In this document: positions 1 through 8,923 of the stretch, piece by piece | How the letters are laid out: the number at the start of each line of letters is the position of its first letter | How positions within the stretch are numbered: the first letter of the stretch is position 1 | Assembly: GCA_947383685.1 (NCBI GenBank) | Contig: CANDEE010000011.1 | Span: 1 to 37,618, forward strand | Length of the DNA: 37,618 bases | Source: an uncultured Pseudoflavonifractor sp. | GTDB lineage: Bacteria; Bacillota; Clostridia; Oscillospirales; Oscillospiraceae | Direction of reading: 5' to 3' | Notes under the pieces: generated by a model | The model's input: the letters and a program-made list of their open reading frames with translations, nothing else | Database searches by the model: none | Told to the model about the DNA's origin: nothing | Program-made: the position numbers and the translations under genes

Positions 1-1
1 C

Positions 2-937
2 ATCCTGTCCCTGAACCGGACAGATATTCAGGTTCAGAGCGGGAATTTTTCCTCCTGGATGGAAAATTTCCAGCGGCAGCAGGAGTTTGAGGAGGCCCAG
101 AGCCAACGGCTCCAAAAGGATGTGAGGCGGCTCAGGCAGGCGGCAAAGCGGAACGAGGTATGGTCCGACCGGGTGGAGGCTACAAAAAATGGCGCCCGGA
201 ATTCCGGGCTGCGGCCAGATAAAGGCTATATCGGCCACAAGTCGGCCAAGATGATGAAGCGTTCCAAGACCATTGAGGCCAGACAGGAAAAGGCCCTGGA
301 GGAAAAGGAGGGCCTTTTGCGGAACCGGGAGACGGTCCAGAGCCTGAAGCTGTCACCGTTGGAATATCATTCAGACACATTGGCCTCCTTTGACCATGTG
401 GAGGTGGCCTATGATGGACGGAAGGTTTGTCCTCCCATCACCTTCAAGCTGAACCGGGGAGACCGCATCGCCCTGGATGGCCCCAACGGAAGCGGCAAGA
501 GCAGCCTTTTGAAGCTGCTGGCAGGGCAGGACATTGACCATACGGGAACCGTCAGCACAGGCTCCGGGCTGGTGATCTCCTATGTGCCCCAGGATACCTC
601 CCATCTGTCGGGGTCTCTGACAGACCTGGCCCGGCAGGCGGGCATCGACGAGAGTCTTTTTAAGGCCATCCTGCGGAAGATGGATTTCCAACGGATACAA
701 TTTGAGAAGGATATGGGGGATTTTTCGGAGGGGCAAAAGAAAAAGACCCTGATCGCCAAAAGCCTGTGCCAGAAGGCCCACCTCTACGTCTGGGACGAGC
801 CGCTGAATTTTATTGACATATACTCCCGGATGCAAATTGAGGAGCTGCTGAGAGAATTTGCCCCCACTATGCTTTTTGTGGAGCATGACAGGGCCTTCCG
901 GGAGGCGGTTGCGACTAAAACGGTATTCTTGCGGTAG
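2..937 (+). CDS. ABC-F ribosomal protection ATPase, Lsa/CplR-like (5' end missing)
   Basis: The reading frame is open from base 2, so the gene starts upstream of the window. What remains is a charged helical linker followed by the second nucleotide-binding domain. Visible motifs are Walker A GPNGSGKS near base 480, the unusual signature SEGQKKK near 730, Walker B LYVWDEP near 785 and the H-loop VEHD near 885. The signature without LSGGQ and the stretch EPLNFIDIYSRMQIEELL are typical of the Lsa/Vga/CplR resistance branch of ABC-F proteins. These bind the ribosomal E site and displace lincosamides, pleuromutilins and streptogramins A. The N-terminal ATPase domain is not visible, so the exact class is uncertain. 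The gene ends at a hairpin shared with the convergent purA. Confidence 0.85.
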   Translation: MLSLNRTDIQVQSGNFSSWMENFQRQQEFEEAQSQRLQKDVRRLRQAAKRNEVWSDRVEATKNGARNSGLRPDKGYIGHKSAKMMKRSKTIEARQEKALEEKEGLLRNRETVQSLKLSPLEYHSDTLASFDHVEVAYDGRKVCPPITFKLNRGDRIALDGPNGSGKSSLLKLLAGQDIDHTGTVSTGSGLVISYVPQDTSHLSGSLTDLARQAGIDESLFKAILRKMDFQRIQFEKDMGDFSEGQKKKTLIAKSLCQKAHLYVWDEPLNFIDIYSRMQIEELLREFAPTMLFVEHDRAFREAVATKTVFLR

Positions 938-970
938 AAAAGCGCCCCGCCATTTGGCGGGGCGCTTTTC
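937..970. terminator. Bidirectional hairpin terminator
   Basis: A near-perfect inverted repeat (AAAGCGCCCCGCCA then TGGCGGGGCGCTTT) has a two-base loop and is flanked by A-rich and T-rich ends. It lies between the convergent ABC-F gene and purA and can serve both strands. Confidence 0.85.
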
Positions 971-2254
971 TTAGTGAAGGTCAATGATCTCGTGGCGGCT
1001 AGGGCCGGTGGAGACGATCTTAATGGGGACCTCCAGTTCTTTCTGGATGAAGTTTACATAATTTTGAGCTTCCCGGGGCAGCTTGCCAAATTCGGTAACG
1101 CCACGAATATCGCATTTCCAACCGGGGAGAGTCTCGTAAACAGGCTTGGCCTTGCAAAGCTGGGAGAATACGGGGAAATCACGGATCACTTTGCCGTCCA
1201 CATCGTAGCCCACGCAAACCTTGAGCTCGTCCAGATAGCCCAGGCAGTCGATGGCGGTGAGGGCCACCTCGGTGGCGCCCTGTACCATGCAGCCGTAGCG
1301 GCTGGCCACCGCGTCGTACCAGCCCACCCGGCGGGGGCGGCCTGTGGTGGCGCCAAACTCGCCCTTGTCCCCGCCCCGGCGGCGCAGCTCGTCTCCCGCG
1401 GCGCCAGTCAGCTCGCTGACAAAGGGCTCGCCGGGAGCGCCCACGCTGGAGGAGTAGGCCTTGGAAACGCAGATCACATCCCGGATGGCGGCGGCGGGGA
1501 CCCCGCCGCCCACCGCGCCGAAGCCGGCCAGGGTGTGGGAGGAGGTGACAAAGGGGTAGATGCCGTGGTCCGGGTCCTTCATGGAGCCGAGTTGGCCCTC
1601 CAGAAGCACGGTCTTACCTTCCTTAAGCGCCTTATGAATAAAGGCTACGGCGTCCCCAACGTAGGGAACGATGGCCTCCCGCTGAGCCATGAGGCCGTCA
1701 AAGAGAGCCTTGGGGTCCAGGGGGTCCTTGTGGTAGAGGTGGACCCACAGCACGTTTTTCAACTGGCAAATTTGCTCCAAGCGGGCCATGAGCCGCGTTT
1801 CATCCCACAGGTCGGCAAGCTGGATGCCCTGCTTTGCGTATTTGTCGGAGTAAAAGGGGGCGATGCCCGACTTGGTGGAGCCAAAGGCCTTGCCTGCCAG
1901 CCGTTCCTCCTCATAGGCGTCCTGAAGGGAGTGGTAGGGCATGAGCACCTGGGTCCGCTGGTCCACCAGCACATGGGGAGCGGGAACGCCGCCTTCCTCC
2001 AGGGACTTCAGCTCATTCAGGAACTTGGTCACATCCAGGGCCACCCCGGTGCCAATGACGTTGGTGGTGTGGGGGTAGAAGACCCCGGAGGGAAGCTGGT
2101 GCAGGGCAAAGCGGCCGTAATCGCAGATAATGGTGTGTCCCGCGTTGGCCCCGCCCTGAAAGCGGATAACCACATCGGATTTCTCTGCCAAAAGGTCGGT
2201 AATTTTACCCTTGCCCTCGTCGCCCCAGTTGGCGCCCACGATTGCTTTTACCAT
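971..2254 (-). CDS. purA: Adenylosuccinate synthetase
   Basis: This enzyme joins IMP and aspartate using GTP in the first committed step to AMP. The 427-aa protein has the expected length. Signature segments are GANWGDEGKGKITD at the N-terminus (P-loop and catalytic Asp), GGANAGHT, the DHGIYPFVTSS loop and GEFGATTGRPRR. The start is ATG with GGAGGT upstream, and a promoter lies at 2331-2359. One oddity: the guanine-contacting TKxD motif of standard PurA reads TAID here, and IGNG reads IGTG. Related clostridial PurA proteins are divergent at this point too. The gene is a single transcription unit on the minus strand, divergent from ddl. Confidence 0.95.
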   Translation of the reverse strand: MVKAIVGANWGDEGKGKITDLLAEKSDVVIRFQGGANAGHTIICDYGRFALHQLPSGVFYPHTTNVIGTGVALDVTKFLNELKSLEEGGVPAPHVLVDQRTQVLMPYHSLQDAYEEERLAGKAFGSTKSGIAPFYSDKYAKQGIQLADLWDETRLMARLEQICQLKNVLWVHLYHKDPLDPKALFDGLMAQREAIVPYVGDAVAFIHKALKEGKTVLLEGQLGSMKDPDHGIYPFVTSSHTLAGFGAVGGGVPAAAIRDVICVSKAYSSSVGAPGEPFVSELTGAAGDELRRRGGDKGEFGATTGRPRRVGWYDAVASRYGCMVQGATEVALTAIDCLGYLDELKVCVGYDVDGKVIRDFPVFSQLCKAKPVYETLPGWKCDIRGVTEFGKLPREAQNYVNFIQKELEVPIKIVSTGPSRHEIIDLH

Positions 2255-2330
2255 AGTTCGTTACCTCCGGGCCGGGGGATTCGCAACCAAAAACGGTTTG
2301 CCTTTTCCGAGGCCCATAACGACACAGTTT

Positions 2331-2359
2331 ATTATATACAAGTACAGGGAGGGAAGCAA
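2331..2359 (-). promoter_or_regulatory. SigA-type promoter of purA
   Basis: On the minus strand TTGCTT (2359-2354) is followed after exactly 17 bases by TATAAT (2336-2331). It sits about 80 bases before the purA start and is divergent from the ddl promoter. Confidence 0.75.
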
Positions 2360-2383
2360 GTGTTTTTTAAAGGGGGTCACGGC

Positions 2384-2412
2384 TTGTCTTTTTCTGGATT
2401 TTGTGGTATCAT
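2384..2412 (+). promoter_or_regulatory. SigA-type promoter of ddl-murF
   Basis: TTGTCT (2384-2389), a 17-base spacer, then TATCAT (2407-2412) preceded by TGG, giving an extended -10. It starts the long plus-strand run beginning with ddl. The 14 bases 2397-2410 recur exactly upstream of the aminopeptidase gene at 11825-11838. Confidence 0.7.
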
Positions 2413-2464
2413 TTACACTCAAGCATAAACTGGTGTGATATGACCTTTTATGGAGGGATCACCC

Positions 2465-3517
2465 GTGAAAATCGTAGTATTGGCTGGGGGGCTGTCCCCG
2501 GAGCGGAACGTGTCCCTGTCCTCGGGGGCCAAGATTGCCGGGGCCTTGCGGGGACTGGGACATACGGCGGCCCTGGTGGATATGTACTTTGGCCTGGAGG
2601 ATTATCCCGGCATGACGCCGGAGGAACTGTACGGCGCTCCCGTTCCGGCCCGCTGGCAGTCGGTGGACCGGACAGCTCCCAATCTGGAGGAGGTAAAGGC
2701 CTCCCGAAAATGGAAGGGCAAGGGGGATTTTGGCCCTGGGGTCCTGGAGCTGTGCCGGGAGGCGGATCTTGTGTTTCTGGCCCTCCACGGGCAATGCGGA
2801 GAGGACGGCAGGGTCCAGGCCGCCTTTGATTTGCTGGGAATCCCCTATACAGGCTCCGGGTATCTTGGCTCCGCCATCGCTATGGATAAGGACTTGACCA
2901 AGCGGCTGGTGAGCCGTTTTGTGGACACCCCGGAATGGAAATTTGCCGTCTACACCGAAAAAGAGGTGGATTCCCTTACCAGCAGGACCCCTGTGCCCTG
3001 CGTAGTGAAGCCGGTGGACTCCGGTTCCTCTATCGGGGTCTCCATCGTCAGGGACAAAAAGGCCCTTCACGCCGCCCTGCTGGATGGGCTGAACTACGGG
3101 GGCCGCTGTGTGCTGGAGCGGTACGTGGCGGGCCGGGAGATTCAGGTGGGTGTGCTGGACGGAAAGGCCCTGCCCGCCATCGAAATCATTCCCCATGAGG
3201 GCTTTTACGATTATGAGAACAAGTACCAGCCGGGGGCGGCGGAGGAGGTCTGTCCCGCTCCGCTCACCCCGGAACAGGCGGCGGATGTGGCCCAAAAGGC
3301 CGAGGCGGTCTACGCCGGACTGGGCCTGGCGGTCTATTCCCGGGCCGACTTTATTTTGGACGAGGCCGGAAAATTCTGGTTTTTGGAGATCAACACCCTC
3401 CCCGGCATGACCCCTACCAGCCTCATGCCTCAGGAGGCGGCGGCAGCGGGGATCGGCTATTCCCAGCTCTGCCAGCGCATCATAGAAAGTTCCCTGCGCC
3501 AGCGGCGCAAGGACTGA
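2465..3517 (+). CDS. ddl: D-alanine--D-alanine ligase
   Basis: An ATP-grasp ligase that makes the D-Ala-D-Ala dipeptide for the peptidoglycan stem. The GTG at 2465 is chosen as start because GGAGGG (2452-2457) lies 7 bases before it. The in-frame ATG at 2450 overlaps that ribosome site and has none of its own. The 350-aa product shows LAGGLSPER at the N-terminus, VVKPVDSGSSIGVS (ATP-binding loop), FYDYENKY and the metal-binding EINTLPGM near the C-terminus. The Tyr in the YDYENKY loop is the residue usual for D-Ala-D-Ala rather than D-Ala-D-Lac ligases. It lies 15 bases upstream of murF, which uses its product. Confidence 0.95.
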   Translation: MKIVVLAGGLSPERNVSLSSGAKIAGALRGLGHTAALVDMYFGLEDYPGMTPEELYGAPVPARWQSVDRTAPNLEEVKASRKWKGKGDFGPGVLELCREADLVFLALHGQCGEDGRVQAAFDLLGIPYTGSGYLGSAIAMDKDLTKRLVSRFVDTPEWKFAVYTEKEVDSLTSRTPVPCVVKPVDSGSSIGVSIVRDKKALHAALLDGLNYGGRCVLERYVAGREIQVGVLDGKALPAIEIIPHEGFYDYENKYQPGAAEEVCPAPLTPEQAADVAQKAEAVYAGLGLAVYSRADFILDEAGKFWFLEINTLPGMTPTSLMPQEAAAAGIGYSQLCQRIIESSLRQRRKD

Positions 3518-3532
3518 AAGGAGGCTCCCGCC

Positions 3533-4936
3533 ATGGAGGCCTTGACCGTACGGGAGATATTAGAAGCAGTGAAGGGCCGTTTGTTGGGGGACTTCACTGA
3601 CCTGGACGCCACAGTGACCCAGGTGGAGACGGACAGCCGCACCATCGGCAGGGGGGCCTTGTTTCTGCCCCTTGCCGGGGAGCGGTTCGACGGCCACGCC
3701 TATATCAACCAGGCTCTGGAGGGGGGCGCCGCCGGGTGCCTCACCCAGCGGGAGAGGGAGAGCTATCTGCCCGGAAAGTTCTACATCAAGGTGGACTCTA
3801 CCCACCAGGCTCTCCGGGACCTGGCGGTGTGGTACAAAAGCCGCTTTAACATCCCGGTGGTAGCTATCACGGGCAGCGTGGGCAAGACCACCACCAAGGA
3901 TATGATCGCCGCCGTTCTGAGCGAGAAATTCACCGTTCTCAAGACCGAGGGCAACAAAAATAACGACATCGGCCTTCCCATGACCCTGCTGCGGCTGGGA
4001 AAGGAGCACGAGATCGCCGTGGTGGAGCTGGGCATCAACCATCCGGGAGAGATGGATTTCCTTTCCGGCATTGCCCAGCCTGACGTGGTGTGCGTCACCA
4101 ACATCGGAGACGCCCACATCGAGGCCTTTGGCTGCCGGGAAAACACCATGAAGGCCAAGCTGGAGGTATTCAACCACGCAAGGCCCGGATGTGCCGCGAT
4201 TCTCAACGGGGACGATGAGCTGCTGCGGAGCGCGGAGAAGGATATTGACGCCCGCTGGACAGGCCCCATTATCTATGTGGGAAAAGGAGAGGGCTTGGAC
4301 TACCGGGCCGGGGATTTGGAGAGCGACTGGAGAAGCCAGCTCTCCTGCGATGTGACGACTCCCAGGGGAGCCTGCCATATGGACATTCCCGCCCTGGGGG
4401 ACCATATGATTTATCCCACCCTTATGGCAGCCGCCGTGGGGGAGCGCTTTGGCATGACCCTGGAGGAGATTGCCGCCGGGGTCCACAACTTTGCTCCCAC
4501 CAAAATGCGGATGAACATTTTGCCGCGGGGGGAAAATATCACCATTCTGGACGACGCCTATAATGCCAATCCCCAGTCCATGCGGGCCGCCATCGAGGTG
4601 CTGGACGGGTACACCGGGGAGTACAAAATTGCCGTCCTGGGGGATATGTTTGAGCTTGGCCCCCTGGCGGGAGTGCTCCATGCCGGGGTGGGAGAGTTTC
4701 TGGGCCGCAGTCATGTGAACTGTCTGATCGCCATTGGGGATTTGGCGAAGAATATCTATGACGCGGCCATTACCTCCCAGGTCCCGGAGTGCTATCACTT
4801 TGAGACCAAGGAGCGGGCCATGCTGACCCTCCATGACCTCGTTCGTCCGGGGACCACCATTCTGGTGAAGGCATCCCGGGGGATGGAATTTGAGACCATC
4901 ACGGATTATCTGAAAAGCATTACCGTAGAAGAATAA
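3533..4936 (+). CDS. murF: UDP-N-acetylmuramoyl-tripeptide--D-alanyl-D-alanine ligase
   Basis: A cytoplasmic Mur ligase that adds the D-Ala-D-Ala made by the upstream Ddl to UDP-MurNAc-tripeptide. The 467-aa length is normal. The N-terminal domain carries TDSRTIGRGALFLPL, the ATP loop GSVGKTTTKD lies near residues 114-123, GNKNNDIGLP follows, and the C-terminal domain has DDAYNANPQSM. The start ATG has AAAGGAGG 10 bases before it. A short hairpin (4938-4954, followed by only three T) sits before the next gene and is at most a weak attenuator. The pairing with ddl forms a cell-wall precursor operon. Confidence 0.96.
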   Translation: MEALTVREILEAVKGRLLGDFTDLDATVTQVETDSRTIGRGALFLPLAGERFDGHAYINQALEGGAAGCLTQRERESYLPGKFYIKVDSTHQALRDLAVWYKSRFNIPVVAITGSVGKTTTKDMIAAVLSEKFTVLKTEGNKNNDIGLPMTLLRLGKEHEIAVVELGINHPGEMDFLSGIAQPDVVCVTNIGDAHIEAFGCRENTMKAKLEVFNHARPGCAAILNGDDELLRSAEKDIDARWTGPIIYVGKGEGLDYRAGDLESDWRSQLSCDVTTPRGACHMDIPALGDHMIYPTLMAAAVGERFGMTLEEIAAGVHNFAPTKMRMNILPRGENITILDDAYNANPQSMRAAIEVLDGYTGEYKIAVLGDMFELGPLAGVLHAGVGEFLGRSHVNCLIAIGDLAKNIYDAAITSQVPECYHFETKERAMLTLHDLVRPGTTILVKASRGMEFETITDYLKSITVEE

Positions 4937-4974
4937 CAGGGGCGCGTTGCCCCTTTGGGCTTGAGGAAACACCT

Positions 4975-6876
4975 ATGATAGACATTCAAGTGACCGGCCT
5001 CTCCATTGAGTTTGAGGTCGGCAGGAAAATTTTAGACGGGCTCTCCTTTCAGGTAGACCAGGGGGAGCGGGTGGGACTGCTGGGCCGGAATGGGGCCGGC
5101 AAGACCACCCTGTTCAAAATCCTCACCGGGGAGCTGCTTCCCGATGAAGGAGAGGCCCGGACAGCCCCCGGCAAGGGAGTGGGGCTGATCTCTCAGATTC
5201 CCGTCTACCCCCCGGAATATACCGTTTTCGATGTGCTGAACACCGCCTTTGACCACCTTCGGGCCATGGAAAAGGAGATGGGGGAGCTGGCAGAAAAGAT
5301 GGGGGAGGGAGACAGGGCCGCCCTCTCCCGCTATGACACCCTTACCGCCCTTTTTGAGCGGCAGGGGGGCTATGAGACGGAGATGAACCTCAACAAGGTC
5401 TGTAACGGCCTGGATATTTCTCCCGCCATGCGCAAACAGCTTTTTACCGAGCTTTCGGGAGGGGAAAAGACCCGGGTGAATCTGGCCCGGCTCATACTGC
5501 GGGAAACGGAGATATTGCTTCTGGACGAGCCCACCAATCACCTGGACCTCTACGCCACTGAGTGGTTGGAGGATTATCTTTCCCACTACAAGGGTACTGT
5601 GCTGGCCATTTCCCATGACCGCTGGTTTCTGGACAGGGTGGTCCAGCGCTGTGTGGAGATTCACGACGGAAAGGCGGAGCTGTATTCCGGCAATTACAGC
5701 TTTTATGTGGAGGAAAAGGAGCGCCGCTTCCAGGAAAAACTGAAGCAGTACGAGAAGGAACAGGCCAAGGTGGCCCAACTGGAGGAAGCGGCGGACAAGA
5801 TGCGCCTGTGGGCCTTCATGGGCAACGATAAACTCTACAAGCGGGCCATCAACATGGAACGGCGGATCGAAAAACTCCAGACCACCGACCGCCCCACCAA
5901 GGAGCGGAAGCTGACCATGGGCTTTGGGGAGAAGGAGTTCCGGGGGGACGAGGTACTCACCGTCAAGGACCTTGCCATGGGCTTTGAGGGACGGACCCTT
6001 TTTGAGAACGTGAACCTGGAAGTAGCCGGCGGCGAGCGGGTCGCCCTGCTGGGCGACAACGGCACGGGAAAGTCCACCTTTGTAAAGATTTTGTTGGGGG
6101 AGCTGGAGCCTGCCGGGGGCAAGCTCCACTTTGGTCCTACTGTCCGCATCGGTTACCTGCCCCAGCTTGTGACCTTCGACCACCCGGAACGGAACCTGGT
6201 GGACACCCTTTTGTGGGACCTGAACTGCACCCCCCAGGAGGCCCGGGACACCCTGGCGGCTTTCAACTTCCGGGGAGAGGACGTGTTCAAGCTGGTTTCC
6301 GACCTCTCTGGCGGAGAGAGAAGCCGTCTGAAGCTGTGCGAGCTGATGAGCAAAAAAATCAACCTGCTGATTTTGGACGAGCCAACCAACCACCTGGACG
6401 TGGACAGCCGGGACTGGATCGAGGAGGCGGTACGGGCCTACGAGGGGAACCTGCTCTTTGTCTCCCACGACCGCTATTTTATCAACGAATTTGCCCAGCG
6501 GGTCTGGATGCTGGAAAAGGGAACGATCACCGACTTCAAGGGGACTTATCAGGAGTTCCTGGATTTTCAGGAGCGGCAGAAGGTCTACGCCAAAAACGGG
6601 ACGCAGCCCCCAGTCAAGGAGGAGCCTAAAAAGGAAAAACCCAAGCGCCCCGGCGGTACTAAGGAACTGGAAAAGCAGGTCGCCGCCGCCGAGCGGGCGG
6701 TAGCCAAGGCGGAGGAGAAGCAGTACGAGCTGGCCCAGAGGGCGGAGGAGGTCTCTGACAACTACCTGGAGCTGCAAAAGGTCTATGAGGAGCAGCACGT
6801 GCTGGAGGAGGAGATCGCCCACCTCTACACCGTTTGGGAGACCTTGGCCGCCGAACTGGAGGAGATGAGACAATGA
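4975..6876 (+). CDS. ABC-F family ATPase (Uup/YdiF-like)
   Basis: A soluble double-ATPase of the ABC-F translation-factor family, 633 aa, with no membrane segments. Domain 1 has Walker A GRNGAGKTT, signature LSGGEKTRV and Walker B LLLDEPTNHLD. The charged linker near residues 240-310 is the P-site tRNA interaction motif. Domain 2 has GDNGTGKST, LSGGERSRL and LLILDEPTNHLD. A lysine- and glutamate-rich C-terminal coiled coil (about residues 545-633) resembles Uup and B. subtilis YdiF. Unlike the gene at 2-937 it keeps standard signatures and sits among housekeeping genes, so a general role in translation or ribosome biogenesis is more likely than resistance. The ribosome site (GAGGAAA) is weak. 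Confidence 0.88.
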   Translation: MIDIQVTGLSIEFEVGRKILDGLSFQVDQGERVGLLGRNGAGKTTLFKILTGELLPDEGEARTAPGKGVGLISQIPVYPPEYTVFDVLNTAFDHLRAMEKEMGELAEKMGEGDRAALSRYDTLTALFERQGGYETEMNLNKVCNGLDISPAMRKQLFTELSGGEKTRVNLARLILRETEILLLDEPTNHLDLYATEWLEDYLSHYKGTVLAISHDRWFLDRVVQRCVEIHDGKAELYSGNYSFYVEEKERRFQEKLKQYEKEQAKVAQLEEAADKMRLWAFMGNDKLYKRAINMERRIEKLQTTDRPTKERKLTMGFGEKEFRGDEVLTVKDLAMGFEGRTLFENVNLEVAGGERVALLGDNGTGKSTFVKILLGELEPAGGKLHFGPTVRIGYLPQLVTFDHPERNLVDTLLWDLNCTPQEARDTLAAFNFRGEDVFKLVSDLSGGERSRLKLCELMSKKINLLILDEPTNHLDVDSRDWIEEAVRAYEGNLLFVSHDRYFINEFAQRVWMLEKGTITDFKGTYQEFLDFQERQKVYAKNGTQPPVKEEPKKEKPKRPGGTKELEKQVAAAERAVAKAEEKQYELAQRAEEVSDNYLELQKVYEEQHVLEEEIAHLYTVWETLAAELEEMRQ

Positions 6877-7547
6877 GCTATCAACCCATATGGGACGGCC
6901 GCAGCGGTTACGGCGGGAAAAAGGGTGAAAAACACACCCTCCGGAATGGGATACTGGTCCTCTTGGTTTTGGGGATACTGTGCTTTGCGGCCTTGGAAGC
7001 CTATATCGGCATCCACAGCCGCACAAGCATTGTAGGCCAGCCCCAGACCATGGTCATCTTTGGCTGTCAGGTGAAGCCGGACGGTCCCTCCATCCTGCTC
7101 CGGGACCGGTTGGATACCGCCCTTTCCTATTTGCAGGACCACCCGGACATGAAGGTGGTGGTCACCGGGGGCAAGGGGGACGATGAGCATATGTCCGAGG
7201 CCCAGTGTATGTATGAGTATTTGGCAGCCCATGGGGTTGACGGAGAAAATATCTACCGGGAAGACCAGTCCCGGAACACTTGGCAGAACGCCAACTACAC
7301 CATGGACCTGATGACGGCCCAGGGCTGGAGCCTTACCGATGATGTGCTTCTGGTGTCCAGCGGTTTCCATCTGTCCCGGATTGAAATGCTCTGGGACCGG
7401 GCCAGGGAGGCAAGGCTTCCGGGGGAGAGCTACAACGACCAGTATATCTCTACCCTGGCCGCTCCAGTGAGCCATAAGCCCTCAGCGGTGCAGATGTTTT
7501 TCCGGGAGCCCCTGGCCCTGGTAAAATCCTTTATTTTTGACCGGTAA
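6873..7547 (+). CDS. YdcF/SanA-family (DUF218) membrane-anchored protein
   Basis: A 224-aa protein whose ATG overlaps the stop of the ABC-F gene (ATGA). GGAGGAG lies 10 bases before it, favouring this start over upstream in-frame codons. A basic N-terminus precedes one hydrophobic helix (about residues 23-45), then an extracytoplasmic domain with MVIFGCQVKPDGPSILLRDR, VVVTGGKGDDEHMSEA and SRNTWQNANY. These are hallmarks of the DUF218/SanA/ElyC family. Family members affect envelope integrity and vancomycin exclusion or peptidoglycan precursor use, but the reaction is unknown. Tight coupling to the upstream gene suggests one transcript from ddl onward. Confidence 0.8.
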   Translation: MSYQPIWDGRSGYGGKKGEKHTLRNGILVLLVLGILCFAALEAYIGIHSRTSIVGQPQTMVIFGCQVKPDGPSILLRDRLDTALSYLQDHPDMKVVVTGGKGDDEHMSEAQCMYEYLAAHGVDGENIYREDQSRNTWQNANYTMDLMTAQGWSLTDDVLLVSSGFHLSRIEMLWDRAREARLPGESYNDQYISTLAAPVSHKPSAVQMFFREPLALVKSFIFDR

Positions 7548-7577
7548 AGGCCGGATTTCAGGAAGGAGGTTTCCCCC

Positions 7578-8639
7578 ATGCTGGACAAGCTAAAGAATAT
7601 CGAGCAGCGCTACCAGGAGGTGGAGGCCCGCCTTTCCGATCCAGCCACCTACGACGACCCCTCCCTGGCGGCAAAGCTGAACCAGGAGCAGAAGGAACTT
7701 GCCCCTCTCATGGAAACTTACCGGACCTATCTTCAGACCCAAAAGACCATTGAGGAGAGCCAGACCCTCTTTTCCGACCCTGACCTGGGTGAGCTGGCCC
7801 ACGAGGAATTTAACGCCGCAAAGGCTGCTCTCCCGGAGCTGGAAAATGAGCTGAAAATCCTGCTCCTGCCCAGGGACCCCAACGACGACAAAAACGTTAT
7901 CGTGGAAATTCGGGCGGGAGTTGGGGGAGAGGAAGCGGCCCTTTTTGCCTCCGACCTCTACCGGATGTACTCCATGTACGCCGAGGCCCGGGGCTGGAAG
8001 GTGGAGGTGGATTCGGTGAGCGAGACCGAACTGGGTGGGCTCAAAGAAATCTGCTTTACCATCCAGGGTGGGGGAGCGTACAGCCGCCTGAAATTTGAGA
8101 GCGGCGTCCATCGGGTCCAGCGGGTACCGGAGACGGAGTCGGGAGGGCGCATCCACACCTCCACTGTCACAGTGGCGGTCCTTCCGGAAATGGAGGACGT
8201 TTCGGTACACCTGAACGACGCGGATATTGAGATGCAGGTATTCCGGTCCTCGGGAGCGGGGGGCCAGCACATCAATAAAACCTCCTCCGCCGTGCGCCTT
8301 ATCCACAAGCCAACGGGTATGGTGGTGGAGTGCCAGCAGGAGCGCAGCCAGTTTCAAAACCGGGAAAAGGCCATGCGCCTTTTGGCCTCCCGCCTTTACG
8401 AGCAGGAGCGGGAGAAGGTGGAGGGGGCCTACGCAGCAGACCGGAAAAGCCAGGTGGGCAGCGGGATGCGGAACGAGCGCATCCGCACCTACAACTTTCC
8501 CCAGGGCCGCCTCACCGACCACCGGGTGGGCCTGACTCTCTACAAGCTGGATGCGGTGATGAACGGGGTCATTGACGAAATTATTGACGCACTGGTGACC
8601 CACCATCAGGCGGAACGATTGGAAAAGGAGACACAGTAA
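7578..8639 (+). CDS. prfA: Peptide chain release factor 1
   Basis: The class I release factor for UAA and UAG. The 353-aa length is normal. The helical N-terminal domain is followed by the codon-reading region VQRVPETESGGRIHTS, where the PxT tripeptide (PET) identifies RF1 rather than RF2. The catalytic loop SSGAGGQHINKTSSAVR has the GGQ near residues 229-231. The ATG is preceded by GGAAGGAGG. The last base of its stop codon is the first base of the next start. No prmC methylase gene lies beside it, although that is a common partner. Confidence 0.97.
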   Translation: MLDKLKNIEQRYQEVEARLSDPATYDDPSLAAKLNQEQKELAPLMETYRTYLQTQKTIEESQTLFSDPDLGELAHEEFNAAKAALPELENELKILLLPRDPNDDKNVIVEIRAGVGGEEAALFASDLYRMYSMYAEARGWKVEVDSVSETELGGLKEICFTIQGGGAYSRLKFESGVHRVQRVPETESGGRIHTSTVTVAVLPEMEDVSVHLNDADIEMQVFRSSGAGGQHINKTSSAVRLIHKPTGMVVECQQERSQFQNREKAMRLLASRLYEQEREKVEGAYAADRKSQVGSGMRNERIRTYNFPQGRLTDHRVGLTLYKLDAVMNGVIDEIIDALVTHHQAERLEKETQ

Positions 8640-8908
8640 TGGAGCTTCGCATTGATTTTCCCCGGCTGCCGGAGAATAAGACACTGGATGATATGAAGGC
8701 TGAACTGGATGGCGTTCTGGCCGACGACGGCTGGCTCCTTGCCTCAGGTCAGGATGGAACGATCGGCTTTGTGGAATTGGAGCTGGAGGACGAGAAGCAG
8801 AACCCCAAGTACGGCATTTTGGCGGTAAAGAATTACCTCCAAAAAGCCGGCTTTGATCCCTACACCACCATCGAGCTTCAAGGTACCAGGACCCGGATTT
8901 TTGACTAA
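8639..8908 (+). CDS. Unknown 89-aa protein
   Basis: A small acidic protein beginning on the last base of the prfA stop (TAATG), which implies translational coupling. It starts MELRIDFPRLPENKTLDDM and ends TTIELQGTRTRIFD. There are no membrane segments, no Cys/His cluster and no motif I recognise. The predicted mix of strands and helices suggests a small globular domain. Its place between prfA and tsaC suggests a link to translation, but this is only context. Confidence 0.7.
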   Translation: MELRIDFPRLPENKTLDDMKAELDGVLADDGWLLASGQDGTIGFVELELEDEKQNPKYGILAVKNYLQKAGFDPYTTIELQGTRTRIFD

Positions 8909-8923
8909 AGCCAGGTGACAGAA

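Noticed and set aside
974..2428. Long open frame on the plus strand opposite purA (484 codons)
   Set aside because: It is antisense to an unmistakable purA, has a Gly/Ala/His-rich composition typical of GC-rich shadow frames, and has no recognisable domain. Similar long antisense frames opposite murF, the ABC-F gene, prfA, tsaC, the aminopeptidase and uvrC are rejected for the same reason.
4938..4956. Hairpin AGGGGC/GCCCCT between murF and the ABC-F gene
   Set aside because: The stem is only six base pairs and is followed by three T, too weak to call a terminator.
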